From: Pseudoalteromonas xiamenensis
Lineage (GTDB): Bacteria > Pseudomonadota > Gammaproteobacteria > Enterobacterales > Alteromonadaceae
DNA length: 64,000 nucleotides
Direction: 5' to 3' (one strand)
Assembly: GCF_042431545.1 (NCBI RefSeq)
Contig: NZ_JBHLYX010000001.1
Shown here: one piece after another, positions 35,447-45,097 of the stretch
Layout: each line of letters starts with the position of its first letter
How positions within the stretch are numbered: the stretch's first letter is position 1
Program-made: the position numbers and the translations under genes
The notes under the pieces: generated by a model
Seen by the model: only the letters and a program-made list of their open reading frames with translations
What the model was told of the DNA's origin: nothing
Database searches by the model: none

Positions 35447-38400
35447 TTAAAACACTTCTTTTAGCATGGTAAGCACTTCGTTCACGTCTGTGGGTTGCAC
35501 CATATCGGTGTCAGCCAACAGGTGTGTTGCAAGTGCTCGTTTCTTTTCATGTAATTCTAGAATACGTTCTTCAACGGTATGTTGCGCAAACAATCTATAT
35601 ACGGTGACCGGTTTGGTTTGACCTATCCGGTGCACTCGGTCGGTAGCTTGATCTTGCGCTGCAGGGTTCCACCATGGATCCATATGAATAACATAATCGG
35701 CTTGCGTAAGATTCAGTCCAAAACCACCTGCCTTGAGACTTATCAAAAATGCATCTCCTTCGCCTTGTTGAAACGCAGCGATGCGACTTTGTCTTGTTTC
35801 TGTCGGAGTACTACCATCCAAATATTGATAGGAGAGGTGTTGCGCATCAAAAGCTTGCTGTATCAACCTCAAAAATCCGACGAATTGACTGAATATAAGC
35901 ACTCTATGGTTGTTTTCTCGCAGTGCCTTAACCAGTTCAAGCAGCGTATTGAGTTTACTTTGTGGCAGCACACTGTGTTCAATGAGTAAACGTGAATCGC
36001 AACAGGCTTGGCGCAATTTAACGAGTTCAGCCAGCATGCGTAAGCGCTGCTCCCCCGGATTTTGCACTAACGCAGTTTTAGAAAGTTCATCGACTGCCGA
36101 TTGTCGAAGTGATTCATAAAAGGCCATTTCTTCATCGGATAACACAACGGGCAAATCAATTTCGGTCTTTTCTGGCAGATCCTTTAAGACTTCGTCTTTT
36201 GTTCTTCTTAGTAAAAAAGGACTTAATAGCGCTTTAAGACCGACAGCCGCTTTTTTTGCAGCGACAGGGTCATCTTCTTTACGTTCAATGGGGAGCGAAA
36301 AGCGTATGTTAAAGCGCTTTAAATTGCCAAGTAGCCCAGGGTTGATAAAACGAAAAATACTCCATAATTCAGTGAGGTTGTTTTCAATAGGCGTTCCCGT
36401 TAGCGCCATTTTAAAGTCTGACTTAAGTGAATAAGCCGCTTTTGAACGACTCGACAGCGGATTTTTAAGAAACTGAGCTTCATCGGCTATGGTCGTTGTC
36501 CAACGTGTCTGTTGAAGCTCGTCGGATAGACGTTGCAATAAGCTGTAACTCACGATAACGCAATCAAAGGGTTGTAGGTTGGCTAAAACGGATGTTCTAT
36601 CTTCACCGGCTTGTTTTTGACCTAGAGCGATGACGTTTAATGTTGGTGCAAAACGTTTCAGTTCATTTTGCCAATTAAAGCAAACCGACGTGGGCGCAAT
36701 AATAAGACTTGGTCCACTGTGCGCTCTGGCGAGCAAAATTGCGATTGCTTGGAGGGTTTTGCCAAGCCCCATGTCATCGGCTAAACAGGCTCCCGCCCCC
36801 CAATGTGATAGTCTAAGAGCCCAAAATACCCCTTCAGTTTGATATGGACGCAATGTCGCTTCAAGGTTATGAGCAATAGATAACTCGAGTTCTTTTGCTT
36901 CACTGAGTTTGTCTTTTAGTTCGTCCCAACCCGGAACCGTTTGCATGCGAAGTCCTGTTGTGGAGTCGTAAACAAGTCTTGCGGCAAATTTAGAAAAATG
37001 GCCCTCGTCGGTAACGTGATTTAGCTCGTCTAACTTATCACGAAGTGCTTGGGATAGATTAAGGATATCGCCGTTTTCAAGGGGGATAAAGCGTCCTTGA
37101 TGAGCGTTAATCAGCCCAAGCAATGGTTTAATCGAAATGACCGTTTTTTCATCGATTTGCAGTTCGCCAGATAAATCAAACCAGTCATTTTTCTTATACA
37201 AACCGAGTTGGAGCTGATGCGTCTGCAATGGGGCCGAAACAGTAAGCGACTTGCCTCGCAGCCACTTTAAGCGAAGCATAGGCGTGTCATTTTTCTTCAG
37301 CGCTGTTTCAAGGGTTTCAAGAACACTTAGCGCATCTGACAACTCAGGTAGATTTAATGTATTCGCTTGCATATCTTTAAATGCAGGACAGAGTACATCC
37401 AAATCATCAAGTATTGTTTGCTCAAGCACGAGGTCTCTCGTCGTGGCTAAATTTTCATGTTGAATTTTTGTTGAAATAAACTCAGCGCCAATGCCAGGCA
37501 CGAAACTCGGACCTTGTTCACCAAATGGCATGACGACACATTGAAAACTGAGGCCGTGTCGATAGGGTTTAATATTTATGACAAGTTCACTGTTCGCCTT
37601 TATCAACAATTCTGAAGATTGAATATCTGGTAAATTCGATTCAATGTTTAATAAAGGCGAAATGGCTTTGATCGATTCTAACACCTTGTCTTTGTGGGCA
37701 CTTGGAATGGATAAACCTAGTTCGCCAACGATTTCTAAAATTGACAAATGTTCTTTTTCGAAAACAACGAGTTCAATATTCTCATCGCTCAATAAACTGT
37801 AGATTTCACCGGCAAAGTTAAATTCAGGGAGAGGGCTGACCTGCAGCGTAATTGTATCGCCGTACTCGTGAACAAGTAGCACAGGTGACGTATCCAGCAA
37901 AGCCGAGGGCTCTGTTTGGGCATTAATCATCTGGACATTCTGAGCACCCAAGAGGGCTTTAAGTGGTTTCAATCCCTCTAAGATGTATGGTTCTGTATAG
38001 CTGGAGGCGACAACTCGTTGAATAGCCGCGCAGACCTTTTTATCACGCGCAGTCAAATAGCGAAACAAATGTGGCGTCTCTTTCAATTTAGACAACGGTA
38101 TTTCGCTTTGTGTCTTCCAACTGTTTTCTGAACGGGTTTGTTCAAAGGCCTTAATTTTAACGGTGTAACGCGTTTTATTGAGTTGCCACAATATCCGTTT
38201 ATCAGCATGCAAATCTGGTATGGAGTCAACTTGACGCGTGTTTAGTGCTACAAGTTTATCCAATGCCTGTTCCCAGCTTGGCTTAACAGCAATCAGATTC
38301 ATCGGTGTCACAGTGTTGTGATTTTTAGATTGCGCGACACACCAATTTGCGAGCAACGAAAAGCCTAGAGCGTCAAATTGCTGCTCAAGTTGCCTTAAAA

Positions 38401-39577
38401 CGACGAAATTCACTTTGGCAGCTGAATCTGTCCATGCAACACCGAGTTGCGAAACCCATTTCAAAACTAAACTATAAAAAGGGTCTTGTTTGCTTAAATG
38501 CTGAATGTCAATTTTAGCGGAATCAAATACCGCATTGTTTTGGATGTATTTAGCAATCGCCTCAAAAAGTAAGGCGCTGTATAAAAAATTGGAGCATTGA
38601 TTTCGGTTTTGGCGAAGGCTTTCGACGAAAGAAAATAGTTTAGAAAAACTGTCGTATTCTGGTTTGTCTTTCAATGAAACAAGAGTGAGTAAATAACAAA
38701 GCGCGGGAATTTCATCGAAAAACGGATACTTTTTTCTACCATATTTTTGCTTTGCTGAAAGTGCTTTTTCGAAAGACTCAAATGCCTTTTCAAACTCACC
38801 ACAATTAAAACGATACATGCCTTCGATTTGCTGGGCCCACGAAGTATCACCAAGTTTCCCATGAACGAGTTCAAATTCATCCAGTTCAAGCAGATAAATA
38901 CATAACTCAGCCTGCAATAGACGCAATGGAGTATTGCTGGCATTGTGAATAAGTGCATGACGAAGATTATCATAGGTGTCGCGCACATTTAGCCCAGCTC
39001 GAAGACGCGTTTTGAAATCCGTAGCAAATGCCTGATATTGCATATAATTTGGCAATGCTAGAAAGGAATCAAGGCAAAATGGAGCAAAATAGCGAGAGTG
39101 CAGAATGGGCAAGTGTTCAGATGGAATTAGCTGTGGGTCTTTAGATGCTGTGAAGTAGTTAACGTACTTTGCGTCTTCTTGTAGAAGTAAAACAAAAAGG
39201 GCATCTCTTGCGTAACTTGGACTGAGTATATAGGCGTCTTGCGCGTCGATAATAGCGAATTGTAAGCGTCTCAACTGCGCTTCATTTAATTTTGCTATGG
39301 CGATATTAGCAGCGTGCGCCTGTGCTTCTATACCATGCTCAGTAACACGTATACACGAGTGTTTTAGCAATTCTGATTTTTTCTCAATGACAGCGGGCGT
39401 CGACGTGCTTTGAGCAAAACCTGTATCGATGAAGAATTCTAATATCTTAATCAGTTGCGACTGTTTTATAGGCTCAACGATGAGCGCGACCGTTTGCATT
39501 AACGCAAGAGTATGTGGGTCTTCCAAACACAAGAGTTGTTGCTGGTGTAATTCGTTGTTTAATTCTTTATAAAACAT
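35447..39577 (-). CDS. Very large SNF2/Swi2-family ATPase
   Basis: A 1376-residue protein. The C-terminal ~470 residues form a SNF2 ATPase: motif I DDMGLGKTLQ with K940, motif II DEAQ (D1032 in IADEAQFLKNP), TGTPIENNLTELWSIF, and the helicase C part with SLKAGGFGLNLTQADYVIHMDPWWNPAAQDQATDRVHRIGQ. The ~900 residues before it resemble no domain I know. A stretch around 200-350 looks like alpha-helical TPR-type repeats (FEKAFESFEKAL). No SWIM zinc motif is visible. Bacterial SNF2 proteins of this build include RapA-like and defence-associated translocases, but no defence genes flank it. The role is unknown. Confidence 0.85.
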   Translation of the reverse strand: MFYKELNNELHQQQLLCLEDPHTLALMQTVALIVEPIKQSQLIKILEFFIDTGFAQSTSTPAVIEKKSELLKHSCIRVTEHGIEAQAHAANIAIAKLNEAQLRRLQFAIIDAQDAYILSPSYARDALFVLLLQEDAKYVNYFTASKDPQLIPSEHLPILHSRYFAPFCLDSFLALPNYMQYQAFATDFKTRLRAGLNVRDTYDNLRHALIHNASNTPLRLLQAELCIYLLELDEFELVHGKLGDTSWAQQIEGMYRFNCGEFEKAFESFEKALSAKQKYGRKKYPFFDEIPALCYLLTLVSLKDKPEYDSFSKLFSFVESLRQNRNQCSNFLYSALLFEAIAKYIQNNAVFDSAKIDIQHLSKQDPFYSLVLKWVSQLGVAWTDSAAKVNFVVLRQLEQQFDALGFSLLANWCVAQSKNHNTVTPMNLIAVKPSWEQALDKLVALNTRQVDSIPDLHADKRILWQLNKTRYTVKIKAFEQTRSENSWKTQSEIPLSKLKETPHLFRYLTARDKKVCAAIQRVVASSYTEPYILEGLKPLKALLGAQNVQMINAQTEPSALLDTSPVLLVHEYGDTITLQVSPLPEFNFAGEIYSLLSDENIELVVFEKEHLSILEIVGELGLSIPSAHKDKVLESIKAISPLLNIESNLPDIQSSELLIKANSELVINIKPYRHGLSFQCVVMPFGEQGPSFVPGIGAEFISTKIQHENLATTRDLVLEQTILDDLDVLCPAFKDMQANTLNLPELSDALSVLETLETALKKNDTPMLRLKWLRGKSLTVSAPLQTHQLQLGLYKKNDWFDLSGELQIDEKTVISIKPLLGLINAHQGRFIPLENGDILNLSQALRDKLDELNHVTDEGHFSKFAARLVYDSTTGLRMQTVPGWDELKDKLSEAKELELSIAHNLEATLRPYQTEGVFWALRLSHWGAGACLADDMGLGKTLQAIAILLARAHSGPSLIIAPTSVCFNWQNELKRFAPTLNVIALGQKQAGEDRTSVLANLQPFDCVIVSYSLLQRLSDELQQTRWTTTIADEAQFLKNPLSSRSKAAYSLKSDFKMALTGTPIENNLTELWSIFRFINPGLLGNLKRFNIRFSLPIERKEDDPVAAKKAAVGLKALLSPFLLRRTKDEVLKDLPEKTEIDLPVVLSDEEMAFYESLRQSAVDELSKTALVQNPGEQRLRMLAELVKLRQACCDSRLLIEHSVLPQSKLNTLLELVKALRENNHRVLIFSQFVGFLRLIQQAFDAQHLSYQYLDGSTPTETRQSRIAAFQQGEGDAFLISLKAGGFGLNLTQADYVIHMDPWWNPAAQDQATDRVHRIGQTKPVTVYRLFAQHTVEERILELHEKKRALATHLLADTDMVQPTDVNEVLTMLKEVF

Positions 39578-39660
39578 TGCACTGGCATTATGATTTTAGC
39601 GATTGGCAAATTACCAACAAATAGCGAAAGGCGCAAACTTAAAAGAGGGTGACTTGCGGT

Positions 39661-39692
39661 AAAAGTCAGCTAAACACAGTGCTCAGCTGACT
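39661..39692 (-). terminator. Terminator after the chemoreceptor gene
   Basis: An 8-bp inverted repeat (AGTCAGCT / AGCTGACT) followed on the minus strand by TTTT. Confidence 0.6.
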
Positions 39693-39708
39693 TACTTTGT
39701 ATTTAGGG

Positions 39709-41577
39709 CTAAACCTTAAATTGTTCTAGCATGTCTTCTTGATGAGCGATTTTGTCGACTTGCGAATGCATGGTGCTGTCGACGGTTTGCGAATCTCGAT
39801 AGACGGTTTCTGATATGCCACGAATGTCCGCGGCATTTGAATTCACATTATCGACAATATGACCTTGTTGATTCAGCATATTCGCAATTTCAACATTGAG
39901 ATGAACGATATTTGCAATCGCGGAACGCATTTGCTCCAACACCACTTTAGTTTCATCCGCTTTACCAACCGTTTTTTCAACGACTTGTTGACTCAGTTTC
40001 ATGACCTGTACGGCGCTCACGGCCCCAGCTTGTAGCTGATCGATCATTGCTTTGATTTCAGTGGTGGCTTCCTGCGTGCGCTGCGCAAGCGTTCGAACTT
40101 CGTCTGCTACGACCGCGAAACCGCGTCCAGATTCGCCCGCTCGAGCTGCTTCAATTGCGGCGTTCAAGGCGAGTAAATTGGTTTGTTCAGCGATACCATT
40201 GATAACGGAAAGAATTTGTTCAATGCCGCTTGATGAGACTTCAAGTTCGGTTACTACATTTACCGCTTCGGCGATTTGTGTAGATAAGTGAGCGATGGTG
40301 TTTGTGGTTTCTGCGACGACGCGTTGTCCACTCACCGCAGTGGCGTCCGTTTCTTGAATTGCCTTCGCTGCGTCTTGAGCCGTTGCCGCAACCTGTTTCT
40401 CTGTTTCAGAGAGATGTTCCGTTGCATTAGTAAGTGTATCAAGTGCTTGGAGTTGTTTATCTATAGCTTCTCGTGATTTTCGTGCTTCTCGTGATGTTTG
40501 TTTGGCGTCTTTTAAAATATCACGACCAAGGCGCTGAATTTCACCGATCAAGTTTTGCAGGCGTTCGGTAAACGCATTGAAGTTCTCTGCCATTGCTTTG
40601 AACTCAGGTTCGTCGGGCGCTGTTAAACGGACCGTAAGATCCGCATTACCTTTAGCGATGTTTGCCATCGCAAAGTTGATTTCTTCCAGTGGACGAAGAA
40701 GCGAATTTACAAAGAAAAGCAATATACCGATACTGGCAGCTAGCGCGATGAGTGTTAGAAGAACCGAATCGTTACGCATTTCAGAGACGGCAGCAAACAC
40801 AATGTCTTTGTCGAGTAACACACCAATTTTCCAATCCATGCCTTTAACAGACTGGAACACTAATATTTTATCTTTTCCATCAATTTGAATCGTTTGTGCG
40901 CCGTTTTGAGTTGAAACTGCTGGCAGAAATGACTTCATGTCTTTGCCGTTTAATTTTGCATCGGGGTGAGAAATAATACTGCCGTCGTTGCTGACCATAA
41001 AAGCGTATCCCGCGTTAAACAGTCTGAATGCGTTAATCATTTCGCTTAATTTGGCAAGGCTCACATCAAAGAAAATAGCGCCCCCAAACGACCCAGATTT
41101 TTTAACGGGCACGCCAATTGAAACCAAAATTTCTTTCGTTACAGCATCGGCATAAGGGGCGGTCACGATGAGTTTATTGGCATTTTTTGCATCGGTATAC
41201 CAAGGGCGTTTTCGAGGATCCCAAGTTGGACCAGGATCCCATGACGGATCACTTGCTACGTATTTACCAGTACTTTCTTGACCATATCCGATAAGTAGGA
41301 AAGTCGAAGTGAGCTTTGGCTGTGACAAAATAGGGAAGGCTTCTTCCAATGAATTTGTATTAGCAACGAGACTCGTCGTCAGTTCAGCCAAATCCAAACT
41401 ACCTTGCATTTGAGCGGTGACAGTGTTGCTTATGCCTTGTATTATTTCATCGACACTGTGATTAACTTGCTTTTTTAGATTATCTTCAAGCAGAAAATAT
41501 TGTTTGATTGAAAGTGTACCGAGCGCTATCACAAGTACGATAGAGGACAGTAATACAATCTTGTGTTTAAACTTCAC
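39709..41577 (-). CDS. Methyl-accepting chemotaxis protein with a dCache sensor domain
   Basis: A 622-residue chemoreceptor: membrane segment about 8-28, periplasmic double-Cache domain about 30-265, second membrane segment about 268-292, HAMP about 293-345 and a cytoplasmic signalling hairpin. The conserved tip reads NGIAEQTNLLALNAAIEAARAG. The sensor contains DPRKRPWYTDA followed by Y and D residues. This resembles the amino-acid-binding motif described for dCache_1AA receptors, so amino acids are likely ligands (inference). The start is a GTG at 41577 with AGGAG 7 bases upstream. An in-frame GTG at 41595 lies before the Shine-Dalgarno sequence. No CheW-binding pentapeptide tail is seen. 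Confidence 0.92.
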   Translation of the reverse strand: MKFKHKIVLLSSIVLVIALGTLSIKQYFLLEDNLKKQVNHSVDEIIQGISNTVTAQMQGSLDLAELTTSLVANTNSLEEAFPILSQPKLTSTFLLIGYGQESTGKYVASDPSWDPGPTWDPRKRPWYTDAKNANKLIVTAPYADAVTKEILVSIGVPVKKSGSFGGAIFFDVSLAKLSEMINAFRLFNAGYAFMVSNDGSIISHPDAKLNGKDMKSFLPAVSTQNGAQTIQIDGKDKILVFQSVKGMDWKIGVLLDKDIVFAAVSEMRNDSVLLTLIALAASIGILLFFVNSLLRPLEEINFAMANIAKGNADLTVRLTAPDEPEFKAMAENFNAFTERLQNLIGEIQRLGRDILKDAKQTSREARKSREAIDKQLQALDTLTNATEHLSETEKQVAATAQDAAKAIQETDATAVSGQRVVAETTNTIAHLSTQIAEAVNVVTELEVSSSGIEQILSVINGIAEQTNLLALNAAIEAARAGESGRGFAVVADEVRTLAQRTQEATTEIKAMIDQLQAGAVSAVQVMKLSQQVVEKTVGKADETKVVLEQMRSAIANIVHLNVEIANMLNQQGHIVDNVNSNAADIRGISETVYRDSQTVDSTMHSQVDKIAHQEDMLEQFKV

Positions 41578-41703
41578 CGAACTTCTCCTAAACACGCCTG
41601 AATTATTAACGTTAAAGGAATTTTAAAAAGTTGCAAATATTTAACGTTGTATTGCTCTTACAAATATAAATAGCCCAGCTCACAGCGAAGGCTATTAATC
41701 ATG

Positions 41704-42192
41704 TTACTCTTCATCAGAATTGGGGACGACGGTATTTTGCAGCAGTGTTTCTGTTTCAATTGCGATGTCTTTCATTTTGATAGCGTACAATTCTAAACGC
41801 TTTTCTTCTTCTGTTTTAGGCTCAAATTTAGGTACTTCAACAGGGTAACCAGCTTGGTCCATAGCAATAAAACTGATGACGCAATGATTTGTTTCAACAA
41901 GCTGTTGCTTTTTGGGGTCGCCACATCGAACGCGTATAAAGATCTGCATGCTGGTTTTACCCGTATGTGCAATTTGAGCGCTCACTTCTACGATTTGACC
42001 GACAAGAATCGGACGATGAAAGCGCACCCCTGCGACAGACACCGTAACGCAGTAGCTGCCACTCCAACCTGCGGCACAAGCGTAGCCTGCTTGGTCAATC
42101 CATTTCATCACAACGCCACCATGCACTTTACCGCCAAAATTGACGTCAGTTGGTTCTGCGAGGAATCGGAAAGTGAGTTGATGCTGCGGCAT
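41704..42192 (-). CDS. Acyl-CoA thioesterase, hotdog fold
   Basis: A 162-residue hotdog-fold thioesterase of the YciA/ACOT type. The active-site helix region is VNFGGKVHGGVVMKWIDQAG, followed by VAGVRFHRPILVGQIVEV. These enzymes hydrolyse acyl-CoA to free acid and CoA. The C-terminal tail (about 125-162) is charged and Glu-rich. GGAGG before ATG 42192 fixes the start. It lies downstream of ETF-QO on the same strand but beyond a terminator, so it probably has its own promoter. Confidence 0.88.
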   Translation of the reverse strand: MPQHQLTFRFLAEPTDVNFGGKVHGGVVMKWIDQAGYACAAGWSGSYCVTVSVAGVRFHRPILVGQIVEVSAQIAHTGKTSMQIFIRVRCGDPKKQQLVETNHCVISFIAMDQAGYPVEVPKFEPKTEEEKRLELYAIKMKDIAIETETLLQNTVVPNSDEE

Positions 42193-42341
42193 AGAAGCCT
42201 CCTACACGGCTAATTAATACTAGTATAGACACAATTTGTATCATGACCGCAGGATTTTGACTAATTTTTGTTTATTCTCAATGCGTTGATATTATAAACA
42301 CGACAAAATAAGGTGAGAATTGAATCGGCAAGATTGGAACT

Positions 42342-42365
42342 AAAAAGGGGCCTGATGAGCCCCTT
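42342..42365 (-). terminator. Terminator after the ETF-QO gene
   Basis: AAGGGGC / GCCCCTT with a 7-base loop, followed on the minus strand by TTTTTA. It lies 90 bases past the ETF-QO stop. Confidence 0.75.
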
Positions 42366-42455
42366 GCAATTTGAGTTTGGATACTTTAACCGAATCGCGT
42401 TGTTTGAAGAGGGCTTTTGGCCCGCTTATTTGAACGCACTAATTCGTTGAACACA

Positions 42456-44105
42456 TTACATATTCGGATAGTTTGGACCACCAGCACCTTCAGGTGTAAC
42501 CCAGGTGATGTTCTGACTTGGGTCTTTGATGTCGCACGTTTTACAGTGGATACAGTTTTGCGCATTAATTACAAACGTATCGTTACCATCGTCACTTTTT
42601 GCGATTTCATAAACACCGGCAGGGCAGTATCGCTGTGCTGGTTCTGCGTATTTTGCAAGGTTTACGTTAATCGGGATTGACGGATCAGCTAACTGTAAGT
42701 GACAAGGTTGTGATTCTTCGTGGTTAGTATTCGATAGAAATACAGAAGACAACTTGTCAAAGCTCAATTTCCCATCCGGTTTAGGGTAATCGATAGGCGT
42801 ACAGTCAGATTTGAGCTTCATTTGAGCATGATCAGGAACTTCATCTTTGATGGTAAATGGCAAGCTTCCAGAAAAGATGTTTTGGTCTATCATGTTGTAC
42901 GCACCGCCCAAAATTTTACCGAATTTGTGCAGTGCCGGACCGAAGTTACGTGATTTATACAACTCGTCGTAAACCCAACTTGACTTGAATTTTTCAGCGT
43001 AAGTAATTAAGTCGCTGGCAGGCGCATCTGAGCTTAGTGCTTCAATGATAGCATCCGCCGCTATCATGCCCGATTTCATCGCTGTATGGTTGCCCTTAAT
43101 TTTCGAGAAGTTTAATGTGCCTGCGTCACAGCCGATAAGTAGACCACCAGGGAAGTGCATTTTAGGCAACGAGTGAAAACCGCCTTTAGCGATTGCTCTT
43201 GCACCGTAAGAAACGCGCTCGCCACCCTCAAGCACCTTCGCAAAAACAGGGTGATGCTTCATGCGCTGAAACTCATCAAATGGACTTAAATAAGGATTGT
43301 CATAGTTTAAATCGATGATGAGACCGATTACGACTTGATTGTTTTCAGCATGGTAGAGGAAAGAACCACCACTAGCACCTTCACTTAGCGGCCAGCCAGC
43401 ACCGTGGACGACTAAACCTTCTTGGTGTTTTTCAGGACTAACTTGCCAAATTTCTTTAAAACCGATGCCATAGTGCTGCGGCGTTGCCTCTTTGTCTAAT
43501 GCAAACGTCTTGATAAGTTGTTTACCCAAATGGCCGCGGCAGCCCTCAGCAAATACTGTGTATTTTGCGCGAAGTTCCATTCCAGGCATGTAGCTGTCTT
43601 TTGGTTGGCCGTCTTTATCGACGCCCATGTCGCCTGTCACAATACCTTTAACTTCGTTATCTTCGATGATTAAGCTGTGTGCGCTGAATCCAGGAAAAAT
43701 TTCAATGCCGAGTGATTCTGCTTGCTCGGCAAGCCAACGACAGACATTCCCCATCGAAACGATGTAGTTGCCTTCGTTCATAAATGTTTTTGGAACAACG
43801 AAATTTGGTAACAATTTGGCACTAGTTTCGTTTTTAAATAGGTAGATCTCATCGTGAGAGACTTTGGTTGTGATTGGCGCCCCTTTGGTTTGCCAATCTG
43901 GTATGAGCTCATTTAATGCGGTTGTTTCGAACACCGCGCCTGATAGAATGTGAGCACCGACCTCAGAACCTTTTTCGACGACGCAAATCATGAGTTCTTG
44001 TTGTTTTTCTTGCGCTTGCTGGGCGAGTCGAATAGCGCACGAAAGACCCGCAGGGCCCGCGCCGACAATTACGACATCAAATTCCATGGTTTCACGTTCG
44101 ATCAT
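42456..44105 (-). CDS. etfD: Electron transfer flavoprotein-ubiquinone oxidoreductase
   Basis: A 549-residue flavoprotein with one 4Fe-4S cluster. The FAD-binding motif is VVIVGAGPAGLSCAIRLA near the N-terminus. The C-terminal cluster region has CPAGVYEI and the ligands of NCIHCKTCDIKDP, then the typical end VTPEGAGGPNYPNM. It passes electrons from ETF, reduced by acyl-CoA dehydrogenases, to ubiquinone at the inner membrane. ATG 44105 has GAGGTAGC upstream. It diverges from etfBA across a region with LiuR-like palindromes, so the three form one functional unit for fatty-acid and branched-chain amino-acid oxidation. The symbol etfD is the one used in related genomes. Confidence 0.95.
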   Translation of the reverse strand: MIERETMEFDVVIVGAGPAGLSCAIRLAQQAQEKQQELMICVVEKGSEVGAHILSGAVFETTALNELIPDWQTKGAPITTKVSHDEIYLFKNETSAKLLPNFVVPKTFMNEGNYIVSMGNVCRWLAEQAESLGIEIFPGFSAHSLIIEDNEVKGIVTGDMGVDKDGQPKDSYMPGMELRAKYTVFAEGCRGHLGKQLIKTFALDKEATPQHYGIGFKEIWQVSPEKHQEGLVVHGAGWPLSEGASGGSFLYHAENNQVVIGLIIDLNYDNPYLSPFDEFQRMKHHPVFAKVLEGGERVSYGARAIAKGGFHSLPKMHFPGGLLIGCDAGTLNFSKIKGNHTAMKSGMIAADAIIEALSSDAPASDLITYAEKFKSSWVYDELYKSRNFGPALHKFGKILGGAYNMIDQNIFSGSLPFTIKDEVPDHAQMKLKSDCTPIDYPKPDGKLSFDKLSSVFLSNTNHEESQPCHLQLADPSIPINVNLAKYAEPAQRYCPAGVYEIAKSDDGNDTFVINAQNCIHCKTCDIKDPSQNITWVTPEGAGGPNYPNM

Positions 44106-44238
44106 TGCTACCTCGTATAATTCTGTGACGGAGATACAGTGTTGCTTGTTTCATTCTGCATCAAATGCAAATGTAACATAATTGTATCGTAGTAAATCTA
44201 AGTTTACTTGATTTAAGTTAAGCTAAGGTTATTTTAGG

Positions 44239-44254
44239 TTGACGTTTACGTCAA
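44239..44254. promoter_or_regulatory. LiuR-like operator, site 1
   Basis: TTGACGTTTACGTCAA is a perfect palindrome with 7-base arms and a 2-base centre, in the divergent ETF promoter region. It resembles the operator of the MerR-family regulator LiuR, which controls branched-chain amino-acid and ETF genes in Alteromonadales. The assignment to LiuR is from memory and is inference. Confidence 0.6.
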
Positions 44255-44287
44255 CAGGAAGTAGATTGAAAACATCAATAAAGTAGG

Positions 44288-44303
44288 TTGACGCATACGT
44301 AAC
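44288..44303. promoter_or_regulatory. LiuR-like operator, site 2 (degenerate)
   Basis: TTGACGCATACGTAAC is an imperfect copy of site 1, 49 bases away and 41 bases before the etfB start. Confidence 0.45.
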
Positions 44304-44344
44304 GTAATTGTCATCTAACAGAATAACCAGAAAATGGAGCAGCT

Positions 44345-45097
44345 ATGAAAGTCCTTGTACCAATCAAAAGAGTGATTGACTACAACGTCAAGGCGCGCGT
44401 TAAATCAGACAACAGTGATGTCGACTTAAGCAACGTAAAAATGGCGATTAACCCTTTTTGTGAAATCGCTGTTGAAGAAGCCGTGCGTTTAAAAGAAGCA
44501 GGAACCGCAACGGAAGTAGTGGTCGTGTCTATCGGTGATAAAGCCTGTCAAGAGCAGCTAAGAACTGCACTTGCACTTGGTGCAGACCGCGCAATTCAAA
44601 TAGAGACAGACCAAAAACTTGAATCTCTTCATGTTGCAAAATTACTTGCTAAATTAGTTGAACAAGAATCACCTGAATTGGTAATTCTAGGAAAACAAAC
44701 GATTGATGCCGACAACAACCAAACAGGACAAATGTTGGCCGCTTTAACGAAGCGTGGACAAGCTACGTTCGCTTCAAAGGTCGTTATTGAAAACGGCAAA
44801 GCAGTAGTCACTCGTGAAGTGGATGGCGGACTGCAAACGGTCGCTGTAAATTTGCCAGCAATCGTAACCACTGATTTACGCTTAAATGAACCTCGTTATG
44901 CGTCACTTCCGAATATTATGAAGGCTAAGCGTAAACCATTAGACGTCGTTGCCGCTGACTCATTAGGTGTTGATTTAAGCCCACGCGTAACGCTTGTTCG
45001 TGTAGAAGAACCTGCAAAACGCCAAGGTGGCATCGTCGTAGAAAGTGTATCGGAACTAGTCGAAAAATTAAAAAATGAAGCGAAGGTGATCTCATGA
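44345..45097 (+). CDS. etfB: Electron transfer flavoprotein, beta subunit
   Basis: A 250-residue AMP-binding subunit of ETF. Family markers are the N-terminal MKVLVPIKRVIDYNVKARV, the VRLKEAG region, LGKQTIDADNNQTGQMLAALT and the adjacent recognition-loop region used to dock on dehydrogenases. With EtfA it collects electrons from acyl-CoA dehydrogenases. ATG 44345 has GGAGC upstream and the gene overlaps etfA by 4 bases (ATGA). Confidence 0.97.
   Translation: MKVLVPIKRVIDYNVKARVKSDNSDVDLSNVKMAINPFCEIAVEEAVRLKEAGTATEVVVVSIGDKACQEQLRTALALGADRAIQIETDQKLESLHVAKLLAKLVEQESPELVILGKQTIDADNNQTGQMLAALTKRGQATFASKVVIENGKAVVTREVDGGLQTVAVNLPAIVTTDLRLNEPRYASLPNIMKAKRKPLDVVAADSLGVDLSPRVTLVRVEEPAKRQGGIVVESVSELVEKLKNEAKVIS

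Noticed and set aside
38671..38988. 105-codon ORF in another frame of the SNF2 gene
   Set aside because: Same-strand overlap within the long ORF and no independent support.
35447..39577. Phage-defence island around the SNF2 gene
   Set aside because: Flanking genes are an Old Yellow Enzyme and a chemoreceptor. No nuclease, methylase or other defence gene is seen.
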